54,205 nucleotides of DNA from Clostridium frigoris (GCF_018861865.1 NZ_JAHLDV010000019.1:1-54205); one strand, 5' to 3'. Positions 1 through 8,542 are shown, counted from the first letter of the stretch. Notes: generated from the letters alone by a model not told the origin. Program-made: numbers and translations.

Positions 1-438
1 TGATAACAAAACTAATGTTTCATTCCTTTTAGATATATTTTCACTTTTCAAAGTACAATTTAAATCTTAAAATTTTCAATCTAGTTTTTTCATAGGTTAG
101 TTAACACTATCCATCATGTGAATAGTTACCTTATACACTATTAAAAGTCTTAAATTTATTTTTCAATGGATAAGAGTGCGTAAGCATTCCGTTGAATTTT
201 TTCTAAAGCTTTCAAAATATTCAGATTTATATTCTTATTATAACATATATATAATAATATACCTAGTTTGTCTTTGATTATGCATCTTACCTAAAATGTA
301 TGTTTTTTTAACTAGAGTTATATTTAGATTTCCCCCCTTAAGTATAACTTCTCTTACAATAATTGTGAAGAGTTGATTTTGTCGATTAAAAGAAAACTTT
401 AATTAAAAAAGTATCTTTATAAACTTATATAGGTTTTA
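1..438. other. AT-rich intergenic segment at left edge
   Basis: No open frame with a ribosome binding site and no recognisable RNA or terminator was found in this stretch. A short minus-strand frame ending near position 160 reads like a possible protein tail, but it has no start and no recognisable motif, so I do not call it a gene. The useful content begins with the promoter at 439. Confidence 0.5.
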
Positions 439-467
439 TTGACAAACATTTACGGTGGTTCTATAAT
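439..467 (+). promoter_or_regulatory. Sigma-A promoter of the tetR gene
   Basis: TTGACA at 439-444 and TATAAT at 462-467 are both perfect consensus hexamers and are separated by 17 bases. The start of transcription would fall about 50 bases before the TetR start codon. Confidence 0.85.
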
Positions 468-480
468 ATGTACTATAAAA

Positions 481-497
481 CGTTTTTAGTCTAAACG
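481..497. promoter_or_regulatory. Candidate TetR autoregulatory operator
   Basis: An imperfect inverted repeat with arms CGTTT (481-485) and AAACG (493-497) lies just downstream of the -10 element and before the tetR ribosome binding site. TetR-family proteins commonly repress themselves from such a position. The assignment to this TetR is inference from position and symmetry only. Confidence 0.4.
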
Positions 498-528
498 ACC
501 AAAATAAAGAAAGGTTGACTAATACAAG

Positions 529-1158
529 ATGAAAAATACCAAAGAGCAAATAATAAGAGAAACAATAATTGAATCAGCATCCGTACTTTTCCAGAAGTGG
601 GGTTTGAAAAAAACATCAATGGAAGATATAGCTAAATCAGTTGGCAAAGGAAAAAGCACTGTCTACTATTATTATACTAATAAACAAGAAATTTTTCTTA
701 TTGTAATGGAAAGACTTGCTAAATGTATAGTTAAAAACTCTAAGGAAGTTATAAATAAAGAAAAAAAAGCAGAAGACAAACTTAGAAAATATTTACTTGA
801 ATATAGTTCTGAAATAAAAAAATATGCTAACCTATATGATATTGTACGATACGAACTAAAAGAGGACATTGAGCTTAAAACTAAAATAAGGACTAGCTAC
901 GACACTGAAGAACACGAATTAATTAAGGAAATAATTAAATATGGGATTTTAAATAAAGAATTTAAGCAGTATACCGAAGATGAAGTTAAACAAATTTCCA
1001 GTACTATTTTAGGCATTGCAAGAAGTATGCTGTTCGATTTGTATATTGAAAATCTACCTGCCGATGGGGGGAATAGGATGAATGTATTTTTGGAAGTGTT
1101 ATTTAATGGAGTAAAAAGGCAAGAAATTAATGATATTGGTTCTGATAAACTTCATTAG
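529..1158 (+). CDS. TetR/AcrR family transcriptional regulator
   Basis: A 209-residue protein, a normal length for the TetR family. The N-terminal DNA-binding domain occupies roughly residues 8-55. It includes the helix-turn-helix segment SMEDIAKSVGKGKSTVYYYY, followed by the typical 'TNKQEIF' that opens the next helix. The C-terminal two thirds is helical and charged, as expected for the ligand-binding and dimerisation domain; the ligand cannot be read from it. It is preceded by an AAAGG ribosome binding site and by a consensus promoter with a palindrome that may be its own operator. It sits upstream of galU and a glycosyltransferase in the same direction, with a 67-base gap, so it may control them. 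That link is inference. The family call is safe. Confidence 0.9.
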   Translation: MKNTKEQIIRETIIESASVLFQKWGLKKTSMEDIAKSVGKGKSTVYYYYTNKQEIFLIVMERLAKCIVKNSKEVINKEKKAEDKLRKYLLEYSSEIKKYANLYDIVRYELKEDIELKTKIRTSYDTEEHELIKEIIKYGILNKEFKQYTEDEVKQISSTILGIARSMLFDLYIENLPADGGNRMNVFLEVLFNGVKRQEINDIGSDKLH

Positions 1159-1225
1159 TTGTAATTAGAAACTATCATTAACACATCGTAAAAACTATTT
1201 GAATTAGTGTTAGGAGATATATTAT

Positions 1226-2134
1226 ATGAAAGTTAAAAAAGTTATTATACCAGCAGCAGGACTTGGAACAAGATTTTTACCCGCAACAAAGGCACTACCT
1301 AAAGAAATGTTGCCTATAGTTGATAAGCCCACAATTCAATATATTGTAGAGGAAGCTGTTGCTTCTGGCATAGAAAAAATATTAATTATTACAGGAAGAA
1401 ATAAAAAGTCTATTGAAGATCACTTTGATAAATCAGTAGAACTTGAGCTAGAACTTGAAAATAAACATAAAAATGCTCTTCTTAAACAGGTTAGAAGTAT
1501 ATCAAACATGGTAAATATATATTTTATAAGACAAAAAGAACCAAAAGGACTTGGGCATGCTATAAATTGTGCAAGAACTTTTGTAGATAATGAACCTTTT
1601 GCTGTAATGCTCGGTGATGATATAGTTGATGCTAAAACCCCCTGTTTAAAACAACTTATGGATTGTTATGAAAAAAAGAATACTACAATCCTAGGGGTTC
1701 AAAAGGTAGCCCCCGAAAATGTTGATAAATATGGCATTGTTGATGGAGTTCAAATTAGTGATAAAGTATACAAGGTAAATAACCTAGTTGAAAAGCCTAA
1801 AGTGGACAATGCGCCATCAAATATAGCTATACTTGGCAGATACATAATAACTCCAGATATATTTGATATATTAGATCAAACGCTACCTGGCATTGGCAAC
1901 GAAATTCAATTAACTGATGCTCTAAAAACATTAATTAAACAACAAGATATGTATGCATACGTATTTGAAGGACGTAGATATGACGTTGGAGATAAATTAG
2001 GTTTTCTTGAGGCGACAGTAGAGTTTGCTTTAAAAAGAGATGCCTTAAAAGTCCCATTTATGAAATATCTTCAAACTTTAAAAGATAATGATAACTTTAG
2101 TGACCTATATAAAGAAATAGCTATTGGCAAATAA
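1226..2134 (+). CDS. galU: UTP--glucose-1-phosphate uridylyltransferase
   Basis: Makes UDP-glucose from UTP and glucose 1-phosphate in the cytoplasm. The N-terminal nucleotide-binding signature 'IPAAGLGTRFLPATKALPKE' at residues 8-27 is the hallmark of bacterial GalU. The downstream 'LVEKP' and the 'GNEIQLTDAL' segment are also typical. The length of 302 residues is normal for the family. The start ATG is preceded by TTAGGAG at good spacing. The gene lies between a TetR regulator and an MGT-family glycosyltransferase. A local job is therefore likely: providing UDP-glucose as donor for that enzyme. GalU also feeds polysaccharide and glycolipid synthesis generally, so it may have wider roles. 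Confidence 0.95.
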   Translation: MKVKKVIIPAAGLGTRFLPATKALPKEMLPIVDKPTIQYIVEEAVASGIEKILIITGRNKKSIEDHFDKSVELELELENKHKNALLKQVRSISNMVNIYFIRQKEPKGLGHAINCARTFVDNEPFAVMLGDDIVDAKTPCLKQLMDCYEKKNTTILGVQKVAPENVDKYGIVDGVQISDKVYKVNNLVEKPKVDNAPSNIAILGRYIITPDIFDILDQTLPGIGNEIQLTDALKTLIKQQDMYAYVFEGRRYDVGDKLGFLEATVEFALKRDALKVPFMKYLQTLKDNDNFSDLYKEIAIGK

Positions 2135-2211
2135 AAACATTTATAATTTATAAATATTATACATTTAATTTAATGTACTAATATAAAACAAAAGCAAAAG
2201 GACTGATAAAA

Positions 2212-3429
2212 ATGAAAAAAGCATTATTTGTAAATATGTGCGGTCAGGGACACGTTAACCCTACTATAGGTCTAGTTAAAGAATTAATAGTCAGAGGAGA
2301 TCAAGTTACTTATATTGCCGGTGAAGAGTTTAGAAATAAAATAGAAAAGACAGGAGCTAAATTTATAGGTTATAAGAATTCATTTGATGTACAAAATTTA
2401 TTTAATGGAAACTTAAATTCAGAAAATAATGATCCATTATTAAAAGTTATTGGTACATTTAAAAATATAGTTGAGACTCTATTTAATTTAAATGAAACAT
2501 TTGACTACATTGTTTATGACTCAGCATTTATGTTAGGTAATGAAGTAGGAAGAGTATTTAAAATACCTGCAATTTGTTCTATTACAACTTTCGCTGCAAA
2601 CAAAAGAACAAATTGTTTATCAGAACAAATCAAAAAATTTGGACCTAATATACAAAAGCTTCTCAATTCTTTTGAATATATGAATTTTGTGAAAAATCTT
2701 AAACAAGAATATGGTATAACTTGTCCTAGTATAGTTACTGCAGTTTCTGCAAAAGGCATGATTAATATTGTATATACTTCTAAATATTTTCAACTTTGTG
2801 GTGAAAGCTTTGATGAAAGCTATAAGTTCGTTGGCCCTTCAATAGCAGCTAGAAAGGAAGATGTGAGTTTTACTTTAGAAAATAATGAAAAGAAGAAAGT
2901 TATTTATATATCTTTAGGTACTATATTTAATGGTTCTATTGAGTTTTATGAAAATTGCTTTAAAGCTTTTGATAATATGGATGTAAAGATTGTTATGTCT
3001 GTAGGTAAAAATATAGATATTAAAGCATTTAAATCCATCCCATCAAATTTCATTGTTCGTAATTATGTATCTCAACTTAAGATTTTAAAACATGCAGACG
3101 TGTTTATCACTCATGGTGGAATGAACAGTACAAATGAAGGTTTATATTATGATGTTCCATTAATTCTTATTCCTCAATTCGTTGATCAGCCTGCTGTAGC
3201 TAATAGAGTAGCTGAGCTTGGTGCAGGTATTGTTATTGAAAAAGATAAAGTTACACAAGAGATATTGAAGCAGTCAGTAATTAATATTCTTTCAAACAAT
3301 GATTTTAAAATAAACAGTAAAAAGATTGGAAAATCGCTCAGAGAAGCAGGCGGTTATAAAAAGGCTGTTGATGAAATACTTAATTTAACTTCTTTATATG
3401 AAGAAGTAGCTTATGACAACGAAAAATAA
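2212..3429 (+). CDS. MGT-family UDP-dependent glycosyltransferase (GT1 type)
   Basis: A 405-residue GT-B fold enzyme. The N-terminal 'NMCGQGHVNPTIGLVKEL' (about residues 8-25) is the acceptor-side start typical of macrolide-glycosyltransferase-like enzymes. The C-terminal donor-binding domain has 'YISLGTIFNG' (about 234-243) and the nucleotide-sugar motif 'THGGMNSTNEGLYYDVPLI' followed by 'PQFVDQPAVANRVAELGAG'. Members move a sugar from a UDP donor to small lipophilic acceptors such as macrolides, flavonoids or diacylglycerol. The acceptor here cannot be read from sequence. The AAAGGAC ribosome binding site supports the chosen ATG. Its position directly after galU suggests UDP-glucose as donor, but this is inference. 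Confidence 0.88.
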   Translation: MKKALFVNMCGQGHVNPTIGLVKELIVRGDQVTYIAGEEFRNKIEKTGAKFIGYKNSFDVQNLFNGNLNSENNDPLLKVIGTFKNIVETLFNLNETFDYIVYDSAFMLGNEVGRVFKIPAICSITTFAANKRTNCLSEQIKKFGPNIQKLLNSFEYMNFVKNLKQEYGITCPSIVTAVSAKGMINIVYTSKYFQLCGESFDESYKFVGPSIAARKEDVSFTLENNEKKKVIYISLGTIFNGSIEFYENCFKAFDNMDVKIVMSVGKNIDIKAFKSIPSNFIVRNYVSQLKILKHADVFITHGGMNSTNEGLYYDVPLILIPQFVDQPAVANRVAELGAGIVIEKDKVTQEILKQSVINILSNNDFKINSKKIGKSLREAGGYKKAVDEILNLTSLYEEVAYDNEK

Positions 3430-3477
3430 AAAATAAAGTGTATATATTAAATGCACTTATTTTTAGGGGGTTTTTTT

Positions 3478-4182
3478 ATGAAAAAAAAATTATTTATATC
3501 TTTACTTAGTGTTGTGTTAATATTTGCAAATATAAATTATTTAAAGGTAGATGCTGCTCCTTTAACAATCAATTCTGTTAACTATGGTTATACTACTGAT
3601 ATTACAGGACCTTTAAACACAGCTTATGAAATTAGAAAAGAAATAGAAGCTACTTTAAGATTCCAAGTAAAAATAGATTTAACTTGGAATGATTTAAAAG
3701 TAGAAAAGGATATGGACTTATATAATTCTAAAGGAAAAGCTGTTGGGAAACCTGGTGATATATTAATTTCAATAACTGATGATAAAAATACTGATATAAA
3801 TGCAATTATGATGGGCTCAATTTCAACCCACGCTGCTGTGGTCGATTCAGATCCCCAAAAGGTTCTTGAAGTCTACCAAAACAATGTTGAAAACCGTGAA
3901 AATGACTGGAGAACTAGATATAAAAAGATTCTCGTTCTACGTCCAAAGACTAATGAAGAAACTATTAAGGGTGCCATTGAATATGGACATACTCAACTTA
4001 ACAAACACTTTAACTTTGATTTCTTTAATAAAACTACAACTGATAGATTTTATTGTTCACAATTTGTATGGAGATGTTACTTTAACAACGGCATAGACTT
4101 AGACAGAAATGGTGGACGAGCTGTTTTTCCATATGATCTTATAAGTGATAAAGCTACAATTGTCTATAAACAGGGTGAATAA
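3478..4182 (+). CDS. Secreted YiiX/YebB-like permuted papain-fold protein
   Basis: A 234-residue protein with an N-terminal signal peptide (lysine-rich start, hydrophobic core, cleavage around 'VDA-AP'). The mature part carries the two marks of the circularly permuted NlpC/P60 (YiiX) family. The first is 'GDILIS...' followed by the histidine of 'STHAAVV' (about residue 120). The second is the cysteine of 'FYCSQFVWRCY' near residue 195. Such proteins hydrolyse amide or ester bonds, but substrates are rarely known. I chose the ATG at 3478 and not the upstream in-frame ATG at 3451, because a strong TTAGGGGG site precedes 3478 and a signal peptide then begins at residue 1. The gene ends in front of a clear terminator. 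Confidence 0.8.
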   Translation: MKKKLFISLLSVVLIFANINYLKVDAAPLTINSVNYGYTTDITGPLNTAYEIRKEIEATLRFQVKIDLTWNDLKVEKDMDLYNSKGKAVGKPGDILISITDDKNTDINAIMMGSISTHAAVVDSDPQKVLEVYQNNVENRENDWRTRYKKILVLRPKTNEETIKGAIEYGHTQLNKHFNFDFFNKTTTDRFYCSQFVWRCYFNNGIDLDRNGGRAVFPYDLISDKATIVYKQGE

Positions 4183-4240
4183 TTTTTTAGGTAAAAGGAT
4201 TTTCTTCATACTTTATTAAAACAAAATTAATCAAAATCAG

Positions 4241-4286
4241 AAAAAGATGATAATAACCTATAATTAAGTTATTATCATCTTTTTTA
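4241..4286 (+). terminator. Rho-independent terminator after the YiiX-like gene
   Basis: A 17-base stem (arm AAAAAGATGATAATAAC at 4241-4257, partner at 4268-4285) is followed by a T-run. It closes the tetR-galU-glycosyltransferase-YiiX direction of transcription. The 190 bases between it and the next gene hold nothing else recognisable. Confidence 0.85.
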
Positions 4287-4475
4287 TACTTATATTATTA
4301 TTTTTATGTATTCTTACCTTAATAGGAATACATATTTCCATAAGTAACCATAGCAACAGTTTATTAATTTATATTTCATTATTTAGCAAATGAGGTATTA
4401 TAATAACTGATAGTAATGGTAATAATATTACTATAATTTCAAATTTATATAAAAAAACCGGGGGTATAAGCTTAT

Positions 4476-5561
4476 ATGAGAAAGTATATTCGCATTTTAT
4501 TAGTTATTGTTATATTTGTTTTACTAGCTGGTTGTGACAAAGGCCCAATCAGCAAAAGTACAATTTCAGATAATACAAGTAATACAACACCTAAATCTGA
4601 GAGTTCAAAGGCAACTTCCTATACAGCTAAGATAAGTGATTACTATCCTTTTGAAAAAAACATAAAATATATCTACACTGGTTATAGTAATGAATATTCT
4701 ACTTATTCTGTCTATGTGGACTATTTAATAGGAAACCGAGAACAAATTATAGTTAACAATGGTAGTACAGAGGCAATAAAAGTACTCGAAAATAAAGATG
4801 GAGAGTTAAGACTTATCTCTTCTCAAAATGAGATTTATTATAGAGAAAATTTTACTTCTCAAATTAATAATAACCCCGAAATTTTACTAAAGCAACCACT
4901 TACTAAAGGTACTTCTTGGACATTGAAAGATGGTAGCAACCGAAGTATAACAAACGTTAAAGCCACTATAAAAACTCCATTAGCTAATTATGAATGTATA
5001 GAGGTCACAACTGTTAGAAAAGAAGTCACAGAAAAAGATTATTATGCAGCTAATATAGGATTAGTTAAGACATTGTACTCAAATAATGGTAAAGTAAGTT
5101 CTTCATTAGGTAAAATAGAGAAAAATTCACCTCTTGTTCAAACTGTTAAATTTTACTATCCAAATGGAAATGACGGTATGAATTATGTTACAGATAAAAA
5201 GCTTTCTTTTTATACAAATGATATAACAAAAAAAATATTTGAGAACTATTTAAGAGAAGTTCCAAAGAAGAATTTAGGAAAATTAATTAGTGCTAACACA
5301 AGAATAAGGAGTCTTTATTTAAATAAAGATAATATGGTATACCTGGACTTTTCAAAAGAATTCACACAGGAAATGAATGCTGGCAGTACTTACGAAAGTC
5401 AAATACTTCAATGCATTACTAATACGTTGGGTGATTATTATATGGTGAAAAAAGTTTATATAACAGTGGAGGGTAAGCCTTATAGTTCTGGTCATATTTT
5501 AATGAAAAAAGGTGAAGCTTTTATTGTAAATTACAAAAACACAATAGTACTTACGCAATGA
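4476..5561 (+). CDS. GerMN-domain lipoprotein
   Basis: A 361-residue lipoprotein. The signal peptide ends in the lipobox LLAGC (cysteine near residue 19), so the protein should be anchored to the outer face of the membrane. A low-complexity Ser/Thr/Lys linker follows. Residues about 50-215 form an uncharacterised beta-rich domain. Residues about 225-355 match the GerMN (sporulation and spore germination) fold, with 'VKFYYPNGNDGMNYVTDKK' and 'SLYLNKDNMVYLDFSKEF'. GerMN domains occur in spore germination and sporulation lipoproteins and pack against peptidoglycan or ring assemblies. A GGGGGT ribosome binding site supports the ATG. It stands alone between two terminators. The precise role is unknown. 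Confidence 0.82.
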   Translation: MRKYIRILLVIVIFVLLAGCDKGPISKSTISDNTSNTTPKSESSKATSYTAKISDYYPFEKNIKYIYTGYSNEYSTYSVYVDYLIGNREQIIVNNGSTEAIKVLENKDGELRLISSQNEIYYRENFTSQINNNPEILLKQPLTKGTSWTLKDGSNRSITNVKATIKTPLANYECIEVTTVRKEVTEKDYYAANIGLVKTLYSNNGKVSSSLGKIEKNSPLVQTVKFYYPNGNDGMNYVTDKKLSFYTNDITKKIFENYLREVPKKNLGKLISANTRIRSLYLNKDNMVYLDFSKEFTQEMNAGSTYESQILQCITNTLGDYYMVKKVYITVEGKPYSSGHILMKKGEAFIVNYKNTIVLTQ

Positions 5562-5679
5562 TAAATTATGCAGTTTTAAATGTTATACTATAAAGTATAG
5601 TACCTAGCTTCTAATAAATTATGCTAAAATAAAAATAAGTGTGGCGTGTTAACTCTTTAAACTTAAAGGAGGGGTAGTC

Positions 5680-6081
5680 ATTTTACCGCAAAAGGGATCA
5701 ATACAGTGGTTTTGGGTTTTTATTTTTTATACAATAATAATATTTTTGGGTTTACTTACAACTAGAGTTATGCTTGGCAGTGAACTATTAGTTAGACCTA
5801 TATTGGGTTTACTTGTAATATCCATGGGCTCGGGTTTATTCCCATGTATAGGTGCTTTTTTCGGCAAACGGATTTTCTTCATAGTTTACACACTTTGTAC
5901 CATAGTGGGTATCCTTTATATGTTTTATGTAGTACTGGTCAATACTTCCCCAGGTTGGAACGATTTAACCAGTATTATAGGTTATATATCTATAGTTGCA
6001 TTTGGAAATATCTTAGCTTTAATAGCAGAGATCCTTAGTTACTTTATTCAAATAAAACTGATAAAAAAAAGAAAAATATGA
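5680..6081 (+). CDS. Small integral membrane protein with a probable ATT start
   Basis: A hydrophobic protein of about 133 residues with four predicted membrane helices and a basic C-terminal tail (KLIKKRKI-like). I do not recognise a family. An open frame read from the TTG at 5746 would begin inside the first hydrophobic helix and has no ribosome binding site. Extending the same frame upstream gives 'LPQKGSIQWFWVFIF' and ends at an ATT codon at 5680, placed 6-7 bases after a perfect AAAGGAGGGG site (about 5665-5674). No ATG, GTG or TTG exists at that position. The likely start is therefore the rare codon ATT. A terminator hairpin overlaps the stop codon. Confidence 0.62.
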   Translation: MLPQKGSIQWFWVFIFYTIIIFLGLLTTRVMLGSELLVRPILGLLVISMGSGLFPCIGAFFGKRIFFIVYTLCTIVGILYMFYVVLVNTSPGWNDLTSIIGYISIVAFGNILALIAEILSYFIQIKLIKKRKI

Positions 6082-6115
6082 TAAGCTCCTAATTACAGGA
6101 GCTTATCATATTTCT
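6076..6115. terminator. Bidirectional terminator
   Basis: A 15-base perfect stem with arms at 6076-6090 and 6097-6111 and a six-base loop is followed by TTTCTT. It overlaps the stop codon of the membrane protein and lies about 55 bases past the end of the convergent exporter gene, so it may serve both strands. Confidence 0.85.
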
Positions 6116-6169
6116 TGATTCCTTCTTGTTACTTGATTTTTATCTTATAAAATATAATAGTTTAAATTA

Positions 6170-7354
6170 TTAAGATCTAAATATTACACTTTCCTTATTA
6201 AACATATGTCTTGCTAGAATAATAGCTGCTATTGTATAAACTATAGACCATGCTATCGTTATTCCTATATGACCATAATTGTAAATTCCACTTGTAAGTT
6301 CCTTAACCACTGAGCTTACACTAAGTAGTGGTATGTTAAAATAAAGAAAAGGTATATTTTTTGCGTCCATATACATAGTACCATAAGCAGCAAATATAGG
6401 AACAATTGAAAATGGTGTCAAATAAGTTTGAGCTTCCTTGAAAGAACGAGCATATATACTTACAGCTAGTTCAAGTGCACCGAAAAACATTGTTGTTATT
6501 ATTGTTATTAATCCAATAAGAGCAATTGCTTTATATCCTAAACTAATTGCCGAACTTCCATTTCCAAACATCCCACCAGGAATTTTCATTGAAACTATAA
6601 GACCAATCATCGAACATACTGATACTATAAAGCCCATTATTGTTATTGCATAGAGTTTTCCTGTTAATATGTAATGCCTTCCAGCTTTGGTAGTTAAAAG
6701 CGGTTCAAGTGTTCCACGTTCCTTCTCACCCGCCCCTAAGTCTGTGGCTGCTGCAATAGTTCCTGTTGCACTATAAAGTAGCACGAATATAGGAATAAGC
6801 ATTCCGAGTATTATTAGGCCTTCTGCATTTTCTTCCTTTTGAAAACTTGTTTTAGCAACTGTTATTGGTGTTAATATCTTTATATCAATATTCCTTTTTG
6901 TTAATCTAGTTCCCACTATTTCTTTACTTAATTCATCTATTATAACAGTTACCTTACTTAGTGCAATCGATGATTTTTGACTTGTATTATCATAAAAAAT
7001 CTTTATACCAGAATTGTTACCCTTTGAAATAAAAGTGTCAAAATCCTTTGGTATTTCAACAAAGAGTAGTGCCTTTCCATCCTTTACTGCTTCTTGTCCA
7101 TCAGTGCCACTTATAAATTTTATAGACTTATCTTTTTTTAATATTTTACCAAGGTTACTACTGCCCGTGTCTGACATTACAATTTTCGTATTTTGATTAA
7201 CATCATCCTGAGCACTATTCATAGTTTTTCCCATAATAAAACTAAGTACTGGCATTAACAAAAGAGGAATAAGCAAACTTACTATTATTGTCTTTTTATC
7301 ACGAAGCATATCTTTAAGTTCCTTTAGTAATATTACACTAACTAATTTGTTCAT
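6170..7354 (-). CDS. natB: ABC-2 type exporter permease, NatB-like
   Basis: A 394-residue membrane protein with one N-terminal helix ('VSLLIPLLLMPVLSFIMG'). A soluble domain of about 140 residues follows, then a cluster of five or six helices. This is the architecture of NatB, the permease of the Bacillus Na+ exporter NatAB (386 residues). 'DLGAGEKERGTLEPLLTT' is the conserved ABC-2 coupling-helix region. Its start overlaps the end of the ATPase gene by 17 bases, so the two are translationally coupled. NatAB family exporters extrude Na+ or other cations; related pairs export antibiotics or peptides, so the substrate is not certain. It ends before the shared terminator at 6076. Confidence 0.82.
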   Translation of the reverse strand: MNKLVSVILLKELKDMLRDKKTIIVSLLIPLLLMPVLSFIMGKTMNSAQDDVNQNTKIVMSDTGSSNLGKILKKDKSIKFISGTDGQEAVKDGKALLFVEIPKDFDTFISKGNNSGIKIFYDNTSQKSSIALSKVTVIIDELSKEIVGTRLTKRNIDIKILTPITVAKTSFQKEENAEGLIILGMLIPIFVLLYSATGTIAAATDLGAGEKERGTLEPLLTTKAGRHYILTGKLYAITIMGFIVSVCSMIGLIVSMKIPGGMFGNGSSAISLGYKAIALIGLITIITTMFFGALELAVSIYARSFKEAQTYLTPFSIVPIFAAYGTMYMDAKNIPFLYFNIPLLSVSSVVKELTSGIYNYGHIGITIAWSIVYTIAAIILARHMFNKESVIFRS

Positions 7355-8075
7355 GGCTACCCCCTATAAGTTTCACAAAAATATCTTCCATATCTTCATT
7401 ATTATATTTAGCCTTTAATGAAGTTATTGTTCCCTGCTGCACAACTTTTCCCTTATGGATTATTACAACTCTGTCACAAAGCTTTTCAACCTCTACCATA
7501 CTGTGACTTGAAAAAACTATAGCCTTACCTTCTGACTTACACTTAAATATAAAATCTTGAATAAGCCTTGTTGCAGAGACATCAAGGCCAGTACTTGGTT
7601 CATCAAATAACATAACTGAAGGCTTATGGACAATACTTCTTGCAATTGCTACCTTTTGTTTCATACCTCTTGAGAATTTACCTACCCTTCTATCTATAAA
7701 TTCACTCATTTCAAGTTCTCGTACAAGCTCTTCTATGCTTTTTTTTGCATCGCAAACCCTCATACCATTCAATTGGGCAAAATACATTATATTTTCTCTT
7801 GCTGTAAGCCTGTCATATAGGCCAACCTCTCCACCAAATAAAATCCCAATTTCTCCTCTAATGCTCTCAGGCTCCTTCACTAAATCATGTCCTGAAATCT
7901 TTCCTTCCCCTTCTGTTACCTTAAGCATAGTTGCAAGCATTCTCATTATAGTTGTTTTTCCAGCTCCATTTTCTCCAATTAACCCTAGTATTTCTCCCTT
8001 ATTAACAACAAACGAAACTCCATCTACTGTTGTAAAATCTTTAAACTTTTTAGTAAGATTTTTCACCTCTAACAA
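7338..8075 (-). CDS. natA: ABC transporter ATP-binding protein, NatA-like
   Basis: A 245-residue ABC ATPase, the length of NatA. Motifs in order are Walker A 'GENGAGKTT' near residue 35, signature 'FSRGMKQKV' near 138, Walker B 'VMLFDEPSTGLD' near 158, and the switch histidine in 'FSSHSMVEVE' near 193. The start is a TTG, eight bases after GGGGGAA. It is cotranscribed with the overlapping permease gene. Its promoter region (about 8140-8190) shares a palindrome and an identical -35/-10 layout with the promoter of the polysaccharide deacetylase at 23528, suggesting a shared regulator. Confidence 0.88.
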   Translation of the reverse strand: MLEVKNLTKKFKDFTTVDGVSFVVNKGEILGLIGENGAGKTTIMRMLATMLKVTEGEGKISGHDLVKEPESIRGEIGILFGGEVGLYDRLTARENIMYFAQLNGMRVCDAKKSIEELVRELEMSEFIDRRVGKFSRGMKQKVAIARSIVHKPSVMLFDEPSTGLDVSATRLIQDFIFKCKSEGKAIVFSSHSMVEVEKLCDRVVIIHKGKVVQQGTITSLKAKYNNEDMEDIFVKLIGGSHEQIS

Positions 8076-8139
8076 TTTAATTCCCCCTCATTATATGTCA
8101 CTTAACCTGCTTTATCTAAACTTTAACCCATAAAAAGAT

Positions 8140-8190
8140 ACAATACAAGCCAAATATTCTTAAATGTCTCCTTTATGACATAAACGGAAG
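8140..8190 (-). promoter_or_regulatory. natAB promoter with palindromic box
   Basis: On the minus strand the order is CTTCCG, the 13-base palindrome TTTATGTCATAAA (8172-8184), a -35-like GACATT (8163-8168), 17 bases, then a -10-like TATTGT (8140-8145). The same arrangement occurs at 23408-23458 in front of another gene. The conservation in otherwise unrelated intergenic DNA is what supports a regulatory site. The regulator is unknown. Confidence 0.55.
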
Positions 8191-8208
8191 AATAGGAATA
8201 AAAAACTA

Positions 8209-8237
8209 TTGACATTTCTTCTTTATGTAACTATAAT
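8209..8237 (+). promoter_or_regulatory. Sigma-A promoter in front of a DsbA-like remnant
   Basis: TTGACA (8209-8214) and TATAAT (8232-8237) are perfect consensus with a 17-base spacer. The promoter is intact although the gene behind it is not. Confidence 0.8.
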
Positions 8238-8269
8238 GATATAATTGGAAATTTTAGGAGGTATAAGAC

Positions 8270-8433
8270 ATGAAAAATAAAATATATTACGTTATGGATA
8301 CAATGTGTGGATGGTGTTATTGGGGGTAGACAGTTTTCCAACAGTTATTCTTGAAAAAGGGAATAAAAGAACAATCATAGCTCAAGGCTGTAGCAGTTTT
8401 GAAGAAATTGATAAAATTCTATTAAGGGAATAA
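8270..8433 (+). pseudogene. Remnant of a DsbA/FrnE-like thiol oxidoreductase
   Basis: Behind a consensus promoter and an AGGAGG site, an ATG opens a frame reading MKNKIYYVMDTMCGWCY. This is the N-terminus of a thioredoxin-fold DsbA-type protein with the active site Cys-Gly-Trp-Cys. The frame stops at 8327-8329. In a different frame, 8326-8433 reads 'FPTVILEKGNKRTIIAQG' and runs to a normal stop, which fits the last beta hairpin and C-terminal helix of the same family (cis-proline segment 'FPT'). The 150 or so residues expected between the two pieces are missing. A large internal deletion with frame loss explains this. Family identity is inference from the two end pieces. Confidence 0.7.
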
Positions 8434-8510
8434 ATTATTGAATAAATAAATTCATGTAATAATATTTAAAAACTGAATTCAGCTAAAAAGGAGTTGATTA
8501 ATAAATAATG

Positions 8511-8542
8511 AAAAAAGGAAACTTGCAAAAGTTTCCTTTTTA
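8511..8542. terminator. Bidirectional terminator
   Basis: A perfect 11-base stem (8514-8524 with 8529-8539) and a GCAA loop, flanked by A-runs and T-runs. It sits between the convergent DsbA-like remnant and the minus-strand paralog pair and can act on both strands. Confidence 0.88.

Noticed and set aside
90-260. Short protein-like minus-strand frame ending 'RNAYALLSIEK'
   Set aside because: There is no start codon or ribosome binding site, and the 25 residues match no family I know. It is too weak to call a gene or relic.
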